From Kordiimonadaceae bacterium (GTDB lineage Bacteria > Pseudomonadota > Alphaproteobacteria > Sphingomonadales > Emcibacteraceae): a DNA stretch of 5,653 nt. The notes under the pieces were generated by a model that worked only from the letters and a program-made list of their open reading frames with translations, did no database searches and had not been told where the DNA came from. The position numbers and the translations under genes are program-made. The DNA lies in assembly GCA_018699075.1 (NCBI GenBank), contig JABIPV010000146.1:1-5653 (forward strand). The letters run 5' to 3'. Numbering within the stretch: position 1 is the first letter of the stretch; every line of letters begins with the position of its first letter. Below are positions 1-5,653 of this stretch, one piece after another.

Positions 1-4
1 GCAT
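1..4 (-). CDS. Start of a divergent gene running off the left edge (identity not visible)
   Basis: The complement of bases 4-2 is an ATG. On the minus strand it is preceded by TGGAGA (complement of 11-16), whose GGAG core lies 7 bases before the ATG, a very good Shine-Dalgarno arrangement. Only the start codon and one more base (C) fall inside the window, so no product can be read. In many alphaproteobacteria the gene divergent from hrcA is rph (ribonuclease PH). That protein usually begins Met-Arg, and the visible ATGC would allow this, but it is an inference from known gene order and not something the sequence shows. Confidence 0.45.
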
Positions 5-115
5 ATATTTTCTCCAGTGTTGATTATTTTATAATTTTGGTTTTACAGCCAATTTAAAAACTTATCTACTAAATTGATTGAAGACACATATTTATATTTT
101 TTTATGGTCCACCCG

Positions 116-144
116 TTGACCTTATAATAAACCGTACTTACATT
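116..144 (+). promoter_or_regulatory. Possible housekeeping-type promoter region of hrcA-grpE
   Basis: Two overlapping readings are possible. TTGACC (116-121) and TACATT (139-144) are separated by 17 bases and resemble -35 and -10 boxes, but would start the transcript only a few bases before hrcA. Alternatively a perfect TATAAT (123-128) could be the -10, giving a leader of roughly 20-25 bases, but its -35 region is poor. The surrounding DNA is so AT-rich that chance matches are likely. I see no CTTG-type RpoH promoter and no CIRCE operator in 1-157. Confidence 0.35.
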
Positions 145-157
145 AGGTTTGAGAAAT

Positions 158-1207
158 ATGATGAATATATTAAACCAACGATCAAGTGAAATATTCCGCC
201 AAATTGTCGACGCCTATATTATGACAGGCGAACCGGTAGGATCACGCACGCTTTCAAAAAAAATTCAAATACCTCTTTACCCTGCGTCAGTACGCAACGT
301 CATGGCAGATCTGGAAGAAAGTGGCCTTATTTATTCTCCCTTCACATCTGCGGGTCGTATTCCAACTGATATTGGACTTCGTTTATTTGTCGATGGAATG
401 CTTGAAGTTGGTAACCTGAGCAAAAAAGAACGTAATAACATTGAAATACAATGTAAAAACACTGGCCAACATATGGAAGATGTTCTTGTAAAAGCAACAA
501 GTATGTTATCAGGGTTATCCCATTGCGCCAGTGTTGTCATGGCACCAAAAAAAGACAGGCCCTTAAAACATATTGAATTCGTAAGATTAGCGCCAGGACG
601 CGCGCTCGTCGTAATGGTCAGCGAAGGGGATGATGTTGAAAATCGTGTTATTGATATTCCTGTTGGCATTACCCCTGCGGCACTGACCCAAGCGGCAAAT
701 TATATAAATTCAAAACTACTCGGCCATAGTTTTGAGCAAGCCCGTGCGCAAATAGAACAAGAAATCAATGTCCAAAAAGCCGAACTCGATACTTTAACTC
801 AAAGTATCGTCGCACAGGGCCTCGCTGTATGGAGCGGTATTGACGGGAATTTAGATAATATCTCAAAAGAATCACTTATCGTCAGGGGACAAGCTAACCT
901 CCTTGATGATTTAGATGCAAAACAAGATTTGGAAAGAGTAAGAGTTTTATTCAGTGACCTTGAGCGAAAAAAAGACTTGATTGAGTTACTTGGCCTTGCA
1001 AAAAACGCAGACGGAGTAAGAATTTTTATCGGTTCTGAAAATAATCTCTTTTCCCTTTCGGGTTCATCTGTTATCGCTGCACCTTATATGGATGAAAAAA
1101 ATAATTTACTTGGCGTGATTGGCGTGATAGGCCCCACTAGGCTTAATTACGCACGGATCATTACTATGGTTGATTACACTGCAAAAATTATTGGAAAAAT
1201 ACTGTAA
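158..1207 (+). CDS. hrcA: Heat-inducible transcription repressor HrcA
   Basis: HrcA is a dimeric DNA-binding repressor that binds CIRCE inverted repeats in front of chaperone genes; its folding state is thought to depend on GroEL, which links repression to chaperone supply. The 349-residue product has the usual length. The N-terminal winged-helix domain covers about residues 3-80 (LNQRSSEIFRQIVDAY, PVGSRTLSKK at 26-35, SVRNVMADLEESGLI at 44-58, TSAGRIPTD at 63-71). A GAF-like dimerisation domain follows, and the protein ends with the family block GPTRLNYARI at 325-334 and VDYTA. The start is uncertain: ATG 158 has AGG 10 bases upstream, ATG 161 has GAGA 6 bases upstream, and TTG 149 is possible but has no usable Shine-Dalgarno. 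Phe62 lies where many homologues have His (PHTSAGR). The stop overlaps the grpE start by one base, so the two genes form an operon. Confidence 0.96.
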   Translation: MMNILNQRSSEIFRQIVDAYIMTGEPVGSRTLSKKIQIPLYPASVRNVMADLEESGLIYSPFTSAGRIPTDIGLRLFVDGMLEVGNLSKKERNNIEIQCKNTGQHMEDVLVKATSMLSGLSHCASVVMAPKKDRPLKHIEFVRLAPGRALVVMVSEGDDVENRVIDIPVGITPAALTQAANYINSKLLGHSFEQARAQIEQEINVQKAELDTLTQSIVAQGLAVWSGIDGNLDNISKESLIVRGQANLLDDLDAKQDLERVRVLFSDLERKKDLIELLGLAKNADGVRIFIGSENNLFSLSGSSVIAAPYMDEKNNLLGVIGVIGPTRLNYARIITMVDYTAKIIGKIL

Positions 1208-1803
1208 TGACTAACAATAAAGAAAATAACGACATTGAAGATCAAGACGTTCCAGAAGAAGAAATCGAAGAACAACTTGAAGCAACTGATGAAGAAAACA
1301 TCGAAGACGAAGTAACACCGTTAAGTGTTGCTGAAGATCAGATAAACGATCTTCGTGACAAACTGCTTCGCGCTGTTGCCGAAACTGAGAATGTACGTCG
1401 GCGTTCTGAAAAAGAAAAAGTGGATGCAGCAAATTATGCGGTGACAAACTTTGCCCGCGATATGCTTGCAATAGGTGACAATTTAAGTCGCGCTCTTGAA
1501 AGCATGCCCGAAGATACTGAAGTTCCGGAAAACATTAAAACACTGATTGATGGCGTTGATATGACGCAAAGAGAACTTCTGAATATTTTTGAACGTCATG
1601 GTATTCAAAAAGTTGATCCAAAGGGTGATGCCTTTGACCATAATTTGCACCAAGCCATGTTCGAAGCCCCTACGGAAGATCCAAACGGGACGATCATTCA
1701 AGTTATGCAAGTAGGTTATAAAATCAAAGAACGCCTACTTCGCCCGGCAATGGTTGGCGTCTCAAAAGGTGGTCCAGAAATAAAAGTTGATACCAAAGCT
1801 TAA
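1207..1803 (+). CDS. grpE: Nucleotide exchange factor GrpE (DnaK co-chaperone)
   Basis: GrpE is a cytoplasmic dimer that releases ADP from DnaK so that ATP can rebind and the substrate can leave; in some bacteria it also acts as a thermosensor. The product has 198 residues, a normal length. Residues 1-38 are very acidic and look disordered. Residues about 40-135 form the long paired helices (LRDKLLRAVAETENVRRRSEKEK, then the four-helix part DNLSRALESM and GVDMTQRELLNIFERHGI). Residues about 136-190 form the beta domain that contacts DnaK, with the signature FDHNLHQAMFEAP and GYKIKERLLRPAMVGVSKG. The ATG overlaps the hrcA stop (TAATG), and the nearest purine-rich stretch, GGA at 1193-1195, is 11 bases away, so translation probably depends on coupling to hrcA. 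A strong terminator follows, so dnaK is not expected to be co-transcribed from here. Confidence 0.97.
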   Translation: MTNNKENNDIEDQDVPEEEIEEQLEATDEENIEDEVTPLSVAEDQINDLRDKLLRAVAETENVRRRSEKEKVDAANYAVTNFARDMLAIGDNLSRALESMPEDTEVPENIKTLIDGVDMTQRELLNIFERHGIQKVDPKGDAFDHNLHQAMFEAPTEDPNGTIIQVMQVGYKIKERLLRPAMVGVSKGGPEIKVDTKA

Positions 1804-1825
1804 AGTTAATTTCTAAAGTACAAAC

Positions 1826-1859
1826 AAAAAAGGGATGATCATTAATCATCCCTTTTTTT
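1826..1859. terminator. Bidirectional intrinsic terminator between grpE and the copper chaperone gene
   Basis: AGGGATGAT (1831-1839) and ATCATCCCT (1845-1853) are perfect inverted repeats around the 5-base loop CATTA. A run of A lies immediately to the left (from 1826) and a run of seven T ends the structure on the right (1853-1859). This gives a hairpin followed by a U-tract on both strands, and the A and T tracts could extend the stem. It sits 22 bases after the grpE stop and 17 bases beyond the stop of the convergent minus-strand gene, so it can serve both. Confidence 0.92.
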
Positions 1860-1876
1860 ATATTATATTGATATAA

Positions 1877-2311
1877 TTATGGTTGTTTAGCCAACACTTT
1901 TACTGTTGCATCAATAGTGCCCGATTTTTCAAAATTTAATTTCAAGTCAATTTCATCGCCCACGCCATATTTATTAGCCGTATCAAACAACATGATATGA
2001 TAACCACCTGGCTTTAACTCTGTGCTGCCGCCTGCAGAAACTTCAATTGCTTCTACCTTGCTCATTTTCATTACACCGTCTTTCATAGTGTGTTCGTGCA
2101 TTTCAACTCTGGGAGAGATAGAAGAACTAAGACTGATTAATTTATCATCTTCATTGCCTTTGTTTTCGATCAAGAAATAAGCGCCACCCGGACGGCCAGC
2201 GATAAGTATAGGGCGCGCCCACTCTTTACTAATAACAATGTCCTCATCTTCTGCATTTGCAGCGAAGGGAAGTGAGATTAAAAAAATCAAACTGAATAAG
2301 ATATTTTTCAT
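1877..2311 (-). CDS. Periplasmic copper chaperone, PCu(A)C family
   Basis: The 144-residue protein begins with a Sec signal peptide: Lys2, a hydrophobic core at about 4-16, then ANA at 18-20 with likely cleavage before Glu21. The mature part is a small cupredoxin-like beta domain. The copper site of this family, H-X10-M-X21-H-X-M, is matched exactly by His72, Met83, His105 and Met107. Further Met and His residues (Met71, His74, Met76, Met81) cluster near the first half of the site. Characterised members bind Cu(I) in the periplasm and help load the CuA site of cytochrome c oxidase, often together with Sco proteins; no sco gene is seen here. The gene converges on grpE, shares its terminator, and is divergent from dnaK. 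Only a weak Shine-Dalgarno (GAG, 8 bases before ATG) is visible. A TATAAA on the minus strand (complement of 2340-2345) could be a -10 box, but has no good -35. It is functionally unrelated to the chaperone genes. Confidence 0.9.
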   Translation of the reverse strand: MKNILFSLIFLISLPFAANAEDEDIVISKEWARPILIAGRPGGAYFLIENKGNEDDKLISLSSSISPRVEMHEHTMKDGVMKMSKVEAIEVSAGGSTELKPGGYHIMLFDTANKYGVGDEIDLKLNFEKSGTIDATVKVLAKQP

Positions 2312-2427
2312 GGTTTATACTCGATTAATTATGAATGAATTTATAGTGAGAGCATAAAGCCTTAGCCCGCTTACTACAACAATTTAAAACTGGATTGAGA
2401 AAAAAAATAAAAACTTGCCAAAAAAAC

Positions 2428-2458
2428 CTTGCAGTGAAAAAAAACACCCTTATATAAG
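2428..2458 (+). promoter_or_regulatory. RpoH (sigma-32) heat-shock promoter of dnaK-dnaJ
   Basis: CTTG at 2428-2431 is followed by a 17-base spacer and then CTTATATAAG at 2449-2458. This matches the alphaproteobacterial RpoH consensus CTTG-N17/18-CYTATNTNNG at every defined position. Transcription would start about 2462-2466, leaving an untranslated leader of roughly 85-90 bases before dnaK. A second CTTG lies 14 bases upstream (2414-2417) but has no -10 at the right distance. The TATATA core could also allow some reading by the housekeeping sigma factor. Confidence 0.8.
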
Positions 2459-2471
2459 CACCATGACACAA

Positions 2472-2485
2472 GCGCAATTATGCGC
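2472..2485 (+). other. Short hairpin near the 5' end of the predicted dnaK transcript
   Basis: GCGCA (2472-2476) and TGCGC (2481-2485) form a perfect 5-base-pair stem around the loop ATTA. It begins within about ten bases of the predicted transcription start, a position where hairpins often protect mRNA from 5'-end-dependent decay. The function is inferred; the pairing is seen in the sequence. Confidence 0.45.
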
Positions 2486-2507
2486 ATAACAATAGATAAA
2501 TTGATAA

Positions 2508-2528
2508 TACTTTTGCATAGCAAAGGTA
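2508..2528 (+). other. Leader hairpin upstream of the dnaK ribosome binding site
   Basis: TACTTTTGC (2508-2516) pairs with GCAAAGGTA (2520-2528) through nine pairs, one of them U-G, around the 3-base loop ATA. It ends 14 bases before the dnaK Shine-Dalgarno GAGG (2543-2546), so it does not cover the ribosome binding site. It may stabilise the mRNA or place the site in an open region. Confidence 0.5.
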
Positions 2529-2551
2529 GCATTAAAGAGAACGAGGATAGT

Positions 2552-4477
2552 ATGGCTAAAGTTATTGGTATTGACTTAGGAACAACTAATTCATGTGTTT
2601 CCATTATGGACGGCGCAAAACCAAAGGTAATTGAAAATGCAGAAGGCGGTCGCACAACCCCTTCCATGGTTGCATTTTTAGAAGATGGTGAAAAACTTGT
2701 CGGCATGGCCGCCAAAAGACAAGCCGTCACAAACGCAGAAAACACATTGTTTGCGATCAAGCGTTTGATCGGTCGGTCATTCGATGATCCGGCCACCAAA
2801 AAAGATATTGAAATGGTGCCTTATAAAATCATCAAATCAGACACAAATGATGCATGGATTGAAGCGCGCGGCGATAAAATGAGCCCGAGCCAAGTTTCTG
2901 CACTTATTTTGCAAAAAATGAAAGAGACTGCCGAACAGTATCTTGGTGAAGAAGTTACGCAAGCCGTAATTACGGTTCCTGCTTACTTTAACGATGCCCA
3001 GCGTCAAGCAACAAAAGATGCTGGTAAGATCGCTGGCCTTGAAGTACTGCGCATTATCAACGAACCTACAGCAGCGGCGCTTGCTTACGGCCTTGATAAA
3101 AACGACGGCAAAACAATCGCAGTTTATGACCTTGGTGGTGGTACTTTTGACGTATCGATCCTTGAAATCGGCGATGGCGTATTTGAAGTAAAATCAACAA
3201 ACGGCGATACTTTCCTTGGCGGTGAAGATTTTGATATGCTGCTTGTTGAATATCTTGCTGAAGAATTTAAAAAAGAAAACGGCATTGATCTTAAGAATGA
3301 CAAAATGGCCCTACAACGTTTGAAAGAAGCAGCTGAGAAAGCCAAAATTGAGCTTTCATCTGCCACTCAAACTGAAATTAACCTGCCATTCATTACAGCA
3401 GATGCCTCTGGCCCTAAGCATTTAACATTAAAGCTTACACGCGCTAAACTTGAAGCATTGGTTGCGGGTCTTCTGAAACGTACAGTTAAGCCCTGCGCGG
3501 CAGCCCTAAAAGATGCGGGCCTAACAGCCGCAGAAATTGACGAGGTTGTTCTTGTCGGTGGTATGACGCGTATGCCAAAAGTTGTTGAAACAGTTAAAGA
3601 ATTCTTTGGCAAAGACCCTCATCAAGGTGTTAACCCAGATGAAGTCGTTGCCATGGGTGCTGCTATTCAGGCGGGTGTTCTTCAAGGCGACGTTAAAGAC
3701 GTTCTTCTTCTTGATGTGACACCGCTTTCACTTGGTATTGAAACACTCGGTGGTGCGTTCACACGTTTGATCGATCGCAACACAACAATCCCAACAAAGA
3801 AATCACAAACTTTCTCAACGGCAGAGGATAATCAATCTGCTGTAACTATTCGGGTGTTCCAAGGTGAGCGTGAAATGGCCGCCGATAATAAAATTCTTGG
3901 TCAGTTTGACCTTGTCGGCATTCCTGCAGCGGCACGTGGCATTCCACAAATTGAAGTGACATTTGATATTGATGCAAACGGTATCGTTAACGTTTCTGCC
4001 AAAGATAAAGGCACAGGCAAAGAACACGCCATTCGCATTCAAGCATCAGGTGGACTAAGCGATTCAGATATTGAAGATATGATCAAGCAAGCCGAAGCGA
4101 ATGCAGAAGATGATAAAAAACGTCGCGAAATGGTTGATGCGAAGAATAAGGCAGAATCACTTTCACATACCGTTGAAGGCCAGCTTAAAGAACATAGCGA
4201 TAAACTAGAAGAAGGCGATAAAGAAGCTATAGAAGACGCCATTAAATCAGTAAAAGAAGCGCTGGAAAGCGAAGACCTTGAAGCAATTACTGGTGCAACC
4301 GGCACTCTTGAACAAGCAGCAATGAAGCTTGGTGAAGTAGTTTATAAAGATCAGGCCGATGGCGAAGCAGATGGTGGCGACGCCGCAGATGCAGACGCCG
4401 CAGCAAGTGAAGCTGAAGATGATAATGATGATATTGTCGATGCTGACTTTGAAGAAGTTGAAGACGACAAAAAATAA
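2552..4477 (+). CDS. dnaK: Molecular chaperone DnaK (Hsp70)
   Basis: DnaK is the cytoplasmic ATP-dependent Hsp70 that binds exposed hydrophobic segments, with DnaJ and GrpE as partners. The 641-residue product is complete. The nucleotide-binding domain (about 1-383) carries all three Hsp70 signatures: IDLGTTNS at 7-14, VYDLGGGTFDVSIL at 191-204 and VVLVGGMTRMPKVVE at 332-346. Lys70 and Thr198 occupy the usual catalytic positions. The interdomain linker VLLLDVTPLSLGIET is at 384-398, followed by the substrate-binding beta domain to about 500, the helical lid to about 600, and an acidic Ala/Asp-rich tail ending DIVDADFEEVEDDKK. The start is ATG 2552, with GAGG (2543-2546) five bases before it and the family-typical MAKVIGIDLG. 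An in-frame ATG at 2480 would add 24 residues foreign to DnaK and lies close to the predicted transcription start, so it is not used here. Expression is probably from the RpoH promoter at 2428-2458. Confidence 0.99.
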   Translation: MAKVIGIDLGTTNSCVSIMDGAKPKVIENAEGGRTTPSMVAFLEDGEKLVGMAAKRQAVTNAENTLFAIKRLIGRSFDDPATKKDIEMVPYKIIKSDTNDAWIEARGDKMSPSQVSALILQKMKETAEQYLGEEVTQAVITVPAYFNDAQRQATKDAGKIAGLEVLRIINEPTAAALAYGLDKNDGKTIAVYDLGGGTFDVSILEIGDGVFEVKSTNGDTFLGGEDFDMLLVEYLAEEFKKENGIDLKNDKMALQRLKEAAEKAKIELSSATQTEINLPFITADASGPKHLTLKLTRAKLEALVAGLLKRTVKPCAAALKDAGLTAAEIDEVVLVGGMTRMPKVVETVKEFFGKDPHQGVNPDEVVAMGAAIQAGVLQGDVKDVLLLDVTPLSLGIETLGGAFTRLIDRNTTIPTKKSQTFSTAEDNQSAVTIRVFQGEREMAADNKILGQFDLVGIPAAARGIPQIEVTFDIDANGIVNVSAKDKGTGKEHAIRIQASGGLSDSDIEDMIKQAEANAEDDKKRREMVDAKNKAESLSHTVEGQLKEHSDKLEEGDKEAIEDAIKSVKEALESEDLEAITGATGTLEQAAMKLGEVVYKDQADGEADGGDAADADAAASEAEDDNDDIVDADFEEVEDDKK

Positions 4478-4497
4478 TTGAAAGCAATTTCAATTAT
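4474..4497 (+). other. First intercistronic hairpin, overlapping the dnaK stop codon
   Basis: ATAATTGAAA (4474-4483) pairs perfectly with TTTCAATTAT (4488-4497) around a GCAA loop, which is a GNRA-type tetraloop. The dnaK stop codon TAA (4475-4477) lies in the left arm. The stem is AT-rich and only a four-base T run follows (4500-4503), so it would be at best a weak terminator. A role in mRNA 3'-end protection or processing is equally possible. Confidence 0.6.
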
Positions 4498-4512
4498 GGT
4501 TTTACCGAATTT

Positions 4513-4547
4513 TGATTGCGCCGCTTTAATTTCGAGTGGCGCAATCA
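4513..4547 (+). other. Second intercistronic hairpin between dnaK and dnaJ (possible attenuator or stability element)
   Basis: GATTGCGCC (4514-4522) and GGCGCAATC (4538-4546) are perfect inverted repeats. The stem can grow inwards by four pairs, two of them G-U (4523-4526 with 4534-4537), and outwards by one A-T pair, giving about 14 pairs and a 7-base loop. The stem is GC-rich at its centre, but the sequence after it (ATTATAACAG) has no T run, so it does not look like a full terminator. It probably lowers read-through or marks an mRNA processing or decay boundary, so that dnaK is expressed more than dnaJ. Confidence 0.65.
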
Positions 4548-4576
4548 TTATAACAGAAGGTTTATTGGGTAGTTAA

Positions 4577-5653
4577 ATGTCAAAACAAGATTATTACGAA
4601 ACTTTAGGCGTTGATCGCTCAGACGATGCAAAAGCTTTGAAATCGGCATACCGTAAGCTTGCAATGCAATATCATCCTGATAAAAACCCCGGCAACCAAG
4701 AAGCAGAAGAAAAATTTAAAGAAGTTAGTGAAGCTTATGACATTTTAAAAGATGATCAAAAGCGTGCTGCTTATGACCAATATGGCCATCGTGCATTCGA
4801 AAATGGTGGCATGGGCGGCAGTGGCGGCGGAGGCTTTCATGGGTTTGAATCTTCAGGTTTTTCAGATATTTTTGAAGACTTATTCGGAATGGGTGGCGGA
4901 GGACGTAGAAGAGATCCCAATGCCGCAACACGAGGGGCTGATCTTCGGTATAATTTAACCATTACGCTTGAAAATGCCTTCCACGGTAAATCGGAGCAAA
5001 TTACAATCCCAACAACAATTGCCTGTGATACATGTGAAGGTGTTGGCGCTAAAGACGGTTCAAAACCAAGCGCCTGTACATCATGTAATGGTGTCGGCAA
5101 AGTAAGAAGCCAACAAGGTTTCTTCATGGTTGAAAGAACTTGCCCGGCTTGTCAAGGCAAAGGGCTAGTGATTGAAAACCCATGTGATGATTGTCATGGT
5201 AGTGGCAAAAAGAATAAGAACAAGACCCTTGATGTTAAAATCCCCGCCGGTGTTGAAGAAGGCACTCGCATAAGACTTAACGGTGAAGGCAAAGTAGGAA
5301 CAAGAGGTGGTCAAAGTGGCGATTTATATATCTTTATTGATATTGAGTATCATCCTATTTTCCAAAGAGACGGCTCAACCGTTTATTGTGAAGTTCCAAT
5401 TCCCATGACGACGGCCACACTTGGTGGCACAATTGAAGTACCGACTGTCGGCGGGGAAAAAGCGACTGTGAAAATTACGCCAGGTACATCAACAGGAAAA
5501 AGATTTAGCATTCATAGAAAAGGTATGCCTATTTTAAACGAAAATCAATTCGGTGATATGGTTATTCAGACAATTGTGGAAACGCCCGTTAATTTGAATA
5601 AAAAACAAAAATCCCTACTTAGAGCATTTGCAGAAGAATGTGGTGATGAAGTA
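4577..5653 (+). CDS. dnaJ: Molecular chaperone DnaJ (Hsp40), C-terminus cut by the window edge
   Basis: DnaJ brings unfolded proteins to DnaK and stimulates its ATPase. The frame stays open for 359 codons to the window end; family members usually have about 370-380 residues, so only some 10-20 are missing. The J domain spans residues 4-70 with His33-Pro34-Asp35. A Gly/Phe-rich linker with the SDIFEDLFG motif (96-104) runs to about 118. The zinc-finger region has four intact CXXCXGXG repeats at 150-157, 167-174, 189-196 and 203-210, binding two zinc ions. The C-terminal substrate-binding domains follow, with VETPVNLNKKQKSLL near the end. The start is fixed by a TAA stop directly before ATG 4577 and by the typical SKQDYYETLGV; the next in-frame ATG is codon 30, inside the J domain. 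The ribosome site is weak: GGG (4567-4569) is 7 bases away and a better AGAAGG (4555-4560) is 16 away. It is likely transcribed with dnaK across a 99-base structured gap. Confidence 0.98.
   Translation, partial: MSKQDYYETLGVDRSDDAKALKSAYRKLAMQYHPDKNPGNQEAEEKFKEVSEAYDILKDDQKRAAYDQYGHRAFENGGMGGSGGGGFHGFESSGFSDIFEDLFGMGGGGRRRDPNAATRGADLRYNLTITLENAFHGKSEQITIPTTIACDTCEGVGAKDGSKPSACTSCNGVGKVRSQQGFFMVERTCPACQGKGLVIENPCDDCHGSGKKNKNKTLDVKIPAGVEEGTRIRLNGEGKVGTRGGQSGDLYIFIDIEYHPIFQRDGSTVYCEVPIPMTTATLGGTIEVPTVGGEKATVKITPGTSTGKRFSIHRKGMPILNENQFGDMVIQTIVETPVNLNKKQKSLLRAFAEECGDEV

Noticed and set aside
2480..2551. In-frame ATG at 2480 that would extend DnaK by 24 residues at its N-terminus
   Set aside because: The added residues are not part of any Hsp70 N-terminus I know, this ATG has no Shine-Dalgarno and sits about 15 bases from the predicted transcription start, while ATG 2552 has GAGG at the right distance and gives the conserved MAKVIGIDLG.
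2508..2554. Possible fourU-type RNA thermometer, with TTTT (2511-2514) pairing to the AGGA of the dnaK ribosome site
   Set aside because: Only four pairs form, two of them G-U, with no extension on either side. The local 9-pair hairpin at 2508-2528 uses the same T run and should win.
4359..4477. GATG/GCAGA-like repetitive stretch at the 3' end of dnaK
   Set aside because: This encodes the acidic Ala/Asp/Glu-rich disordered tail normal for DnaK; it is codon-level low complexity and not a repeat element.
4837..5127. Minus-strand open frame of 96 codons opposite dnaJ, and similar shorter ones opposite hrcA, grpE and dnaK
   Set aside because: They lie wholly inside well-recognised genes, show no family features or ribosome sites, and have low-complexity compositions typical of reading a real gene backwards.
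1..5653. Mobile element, CRISPR array, tRNA or an undescribed multi-gene system
   Set aside because: No transposase, integrase, terminal inverted repeats, spaced direct repeats or tRNA-like cloverleaf were seen, and every large stretch is explained by conserved chromosomal genes.

Overview
This window holds a chromosomal heat-shock chaperone locus. The order is hrcA and grpE on the plus strand, a convergent minus-strand gene for a periplasmic PCu(A)C-type copper chaperone, then dnaK and dnaJ on the plus strand. dnaJ runs off the right edge. The protein sequences look alphaproteobacterial: DnaK ends in the DIVDADFEEV-type tail, HrcA ends in GPTRLNYARI...VDYTA, and the dnaK promoter fits the alphaproteobacterial RpoH consensus. 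The DNA is clearly AT-rich for that class, which suggests a low-GC and perhaps marine lineage. The genus cannot be fixed from this sequence alone.

Layout. Bases 1-157 are an AT-rich intergenic region. A minus-strand ATG with a good Shine-Dalgarno sequence sits at its left edge, so a divergent gene probably leaves the window there. hrcA (158-1207) overlaps grpE (1207-1803) by one base in a TAATG junction. A strong bidirectional hairpin terminator (1826-1859) separates grpE from the convergent copper chaperone gene (1877-2311, minus). The 240-base gap between that gene and dnaK carries an RpoH-type heat-shock promoter (2428-2458) and a structured 5' leader. dnaK (2552-4477) is followed by a 99-base gap with two successive perfect-stem hairpins, then dnaJ (4577 to the edge, 359 codons seen).

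How the genes work together. DnaK is the ATP-driven Hsp70. DnaJ delivers substrates and stimulates its ATPase, and GrpE exchanges its nucleotide. HrcA is the repressor that normally acts at CIRCE operators, but none is visible here, so its targets are probably elsewhere (typically groESL). The locus therefore seems to be wired in two ways: hrcA-grpE from a housekeeping-like promoter, and dnaK-dnaJ from a sigma-32 promoter. The copper chaperone is functionally unrelated to the others and serves respiratory oxidase copper sites in the periplasm.

I see no undescribed system. The points most worth a second look are regulatory: the tandem hairpins between dnaK and dnaJ, the dnaK leader hairpins, and the copper gene placed between grpE and dnaK.
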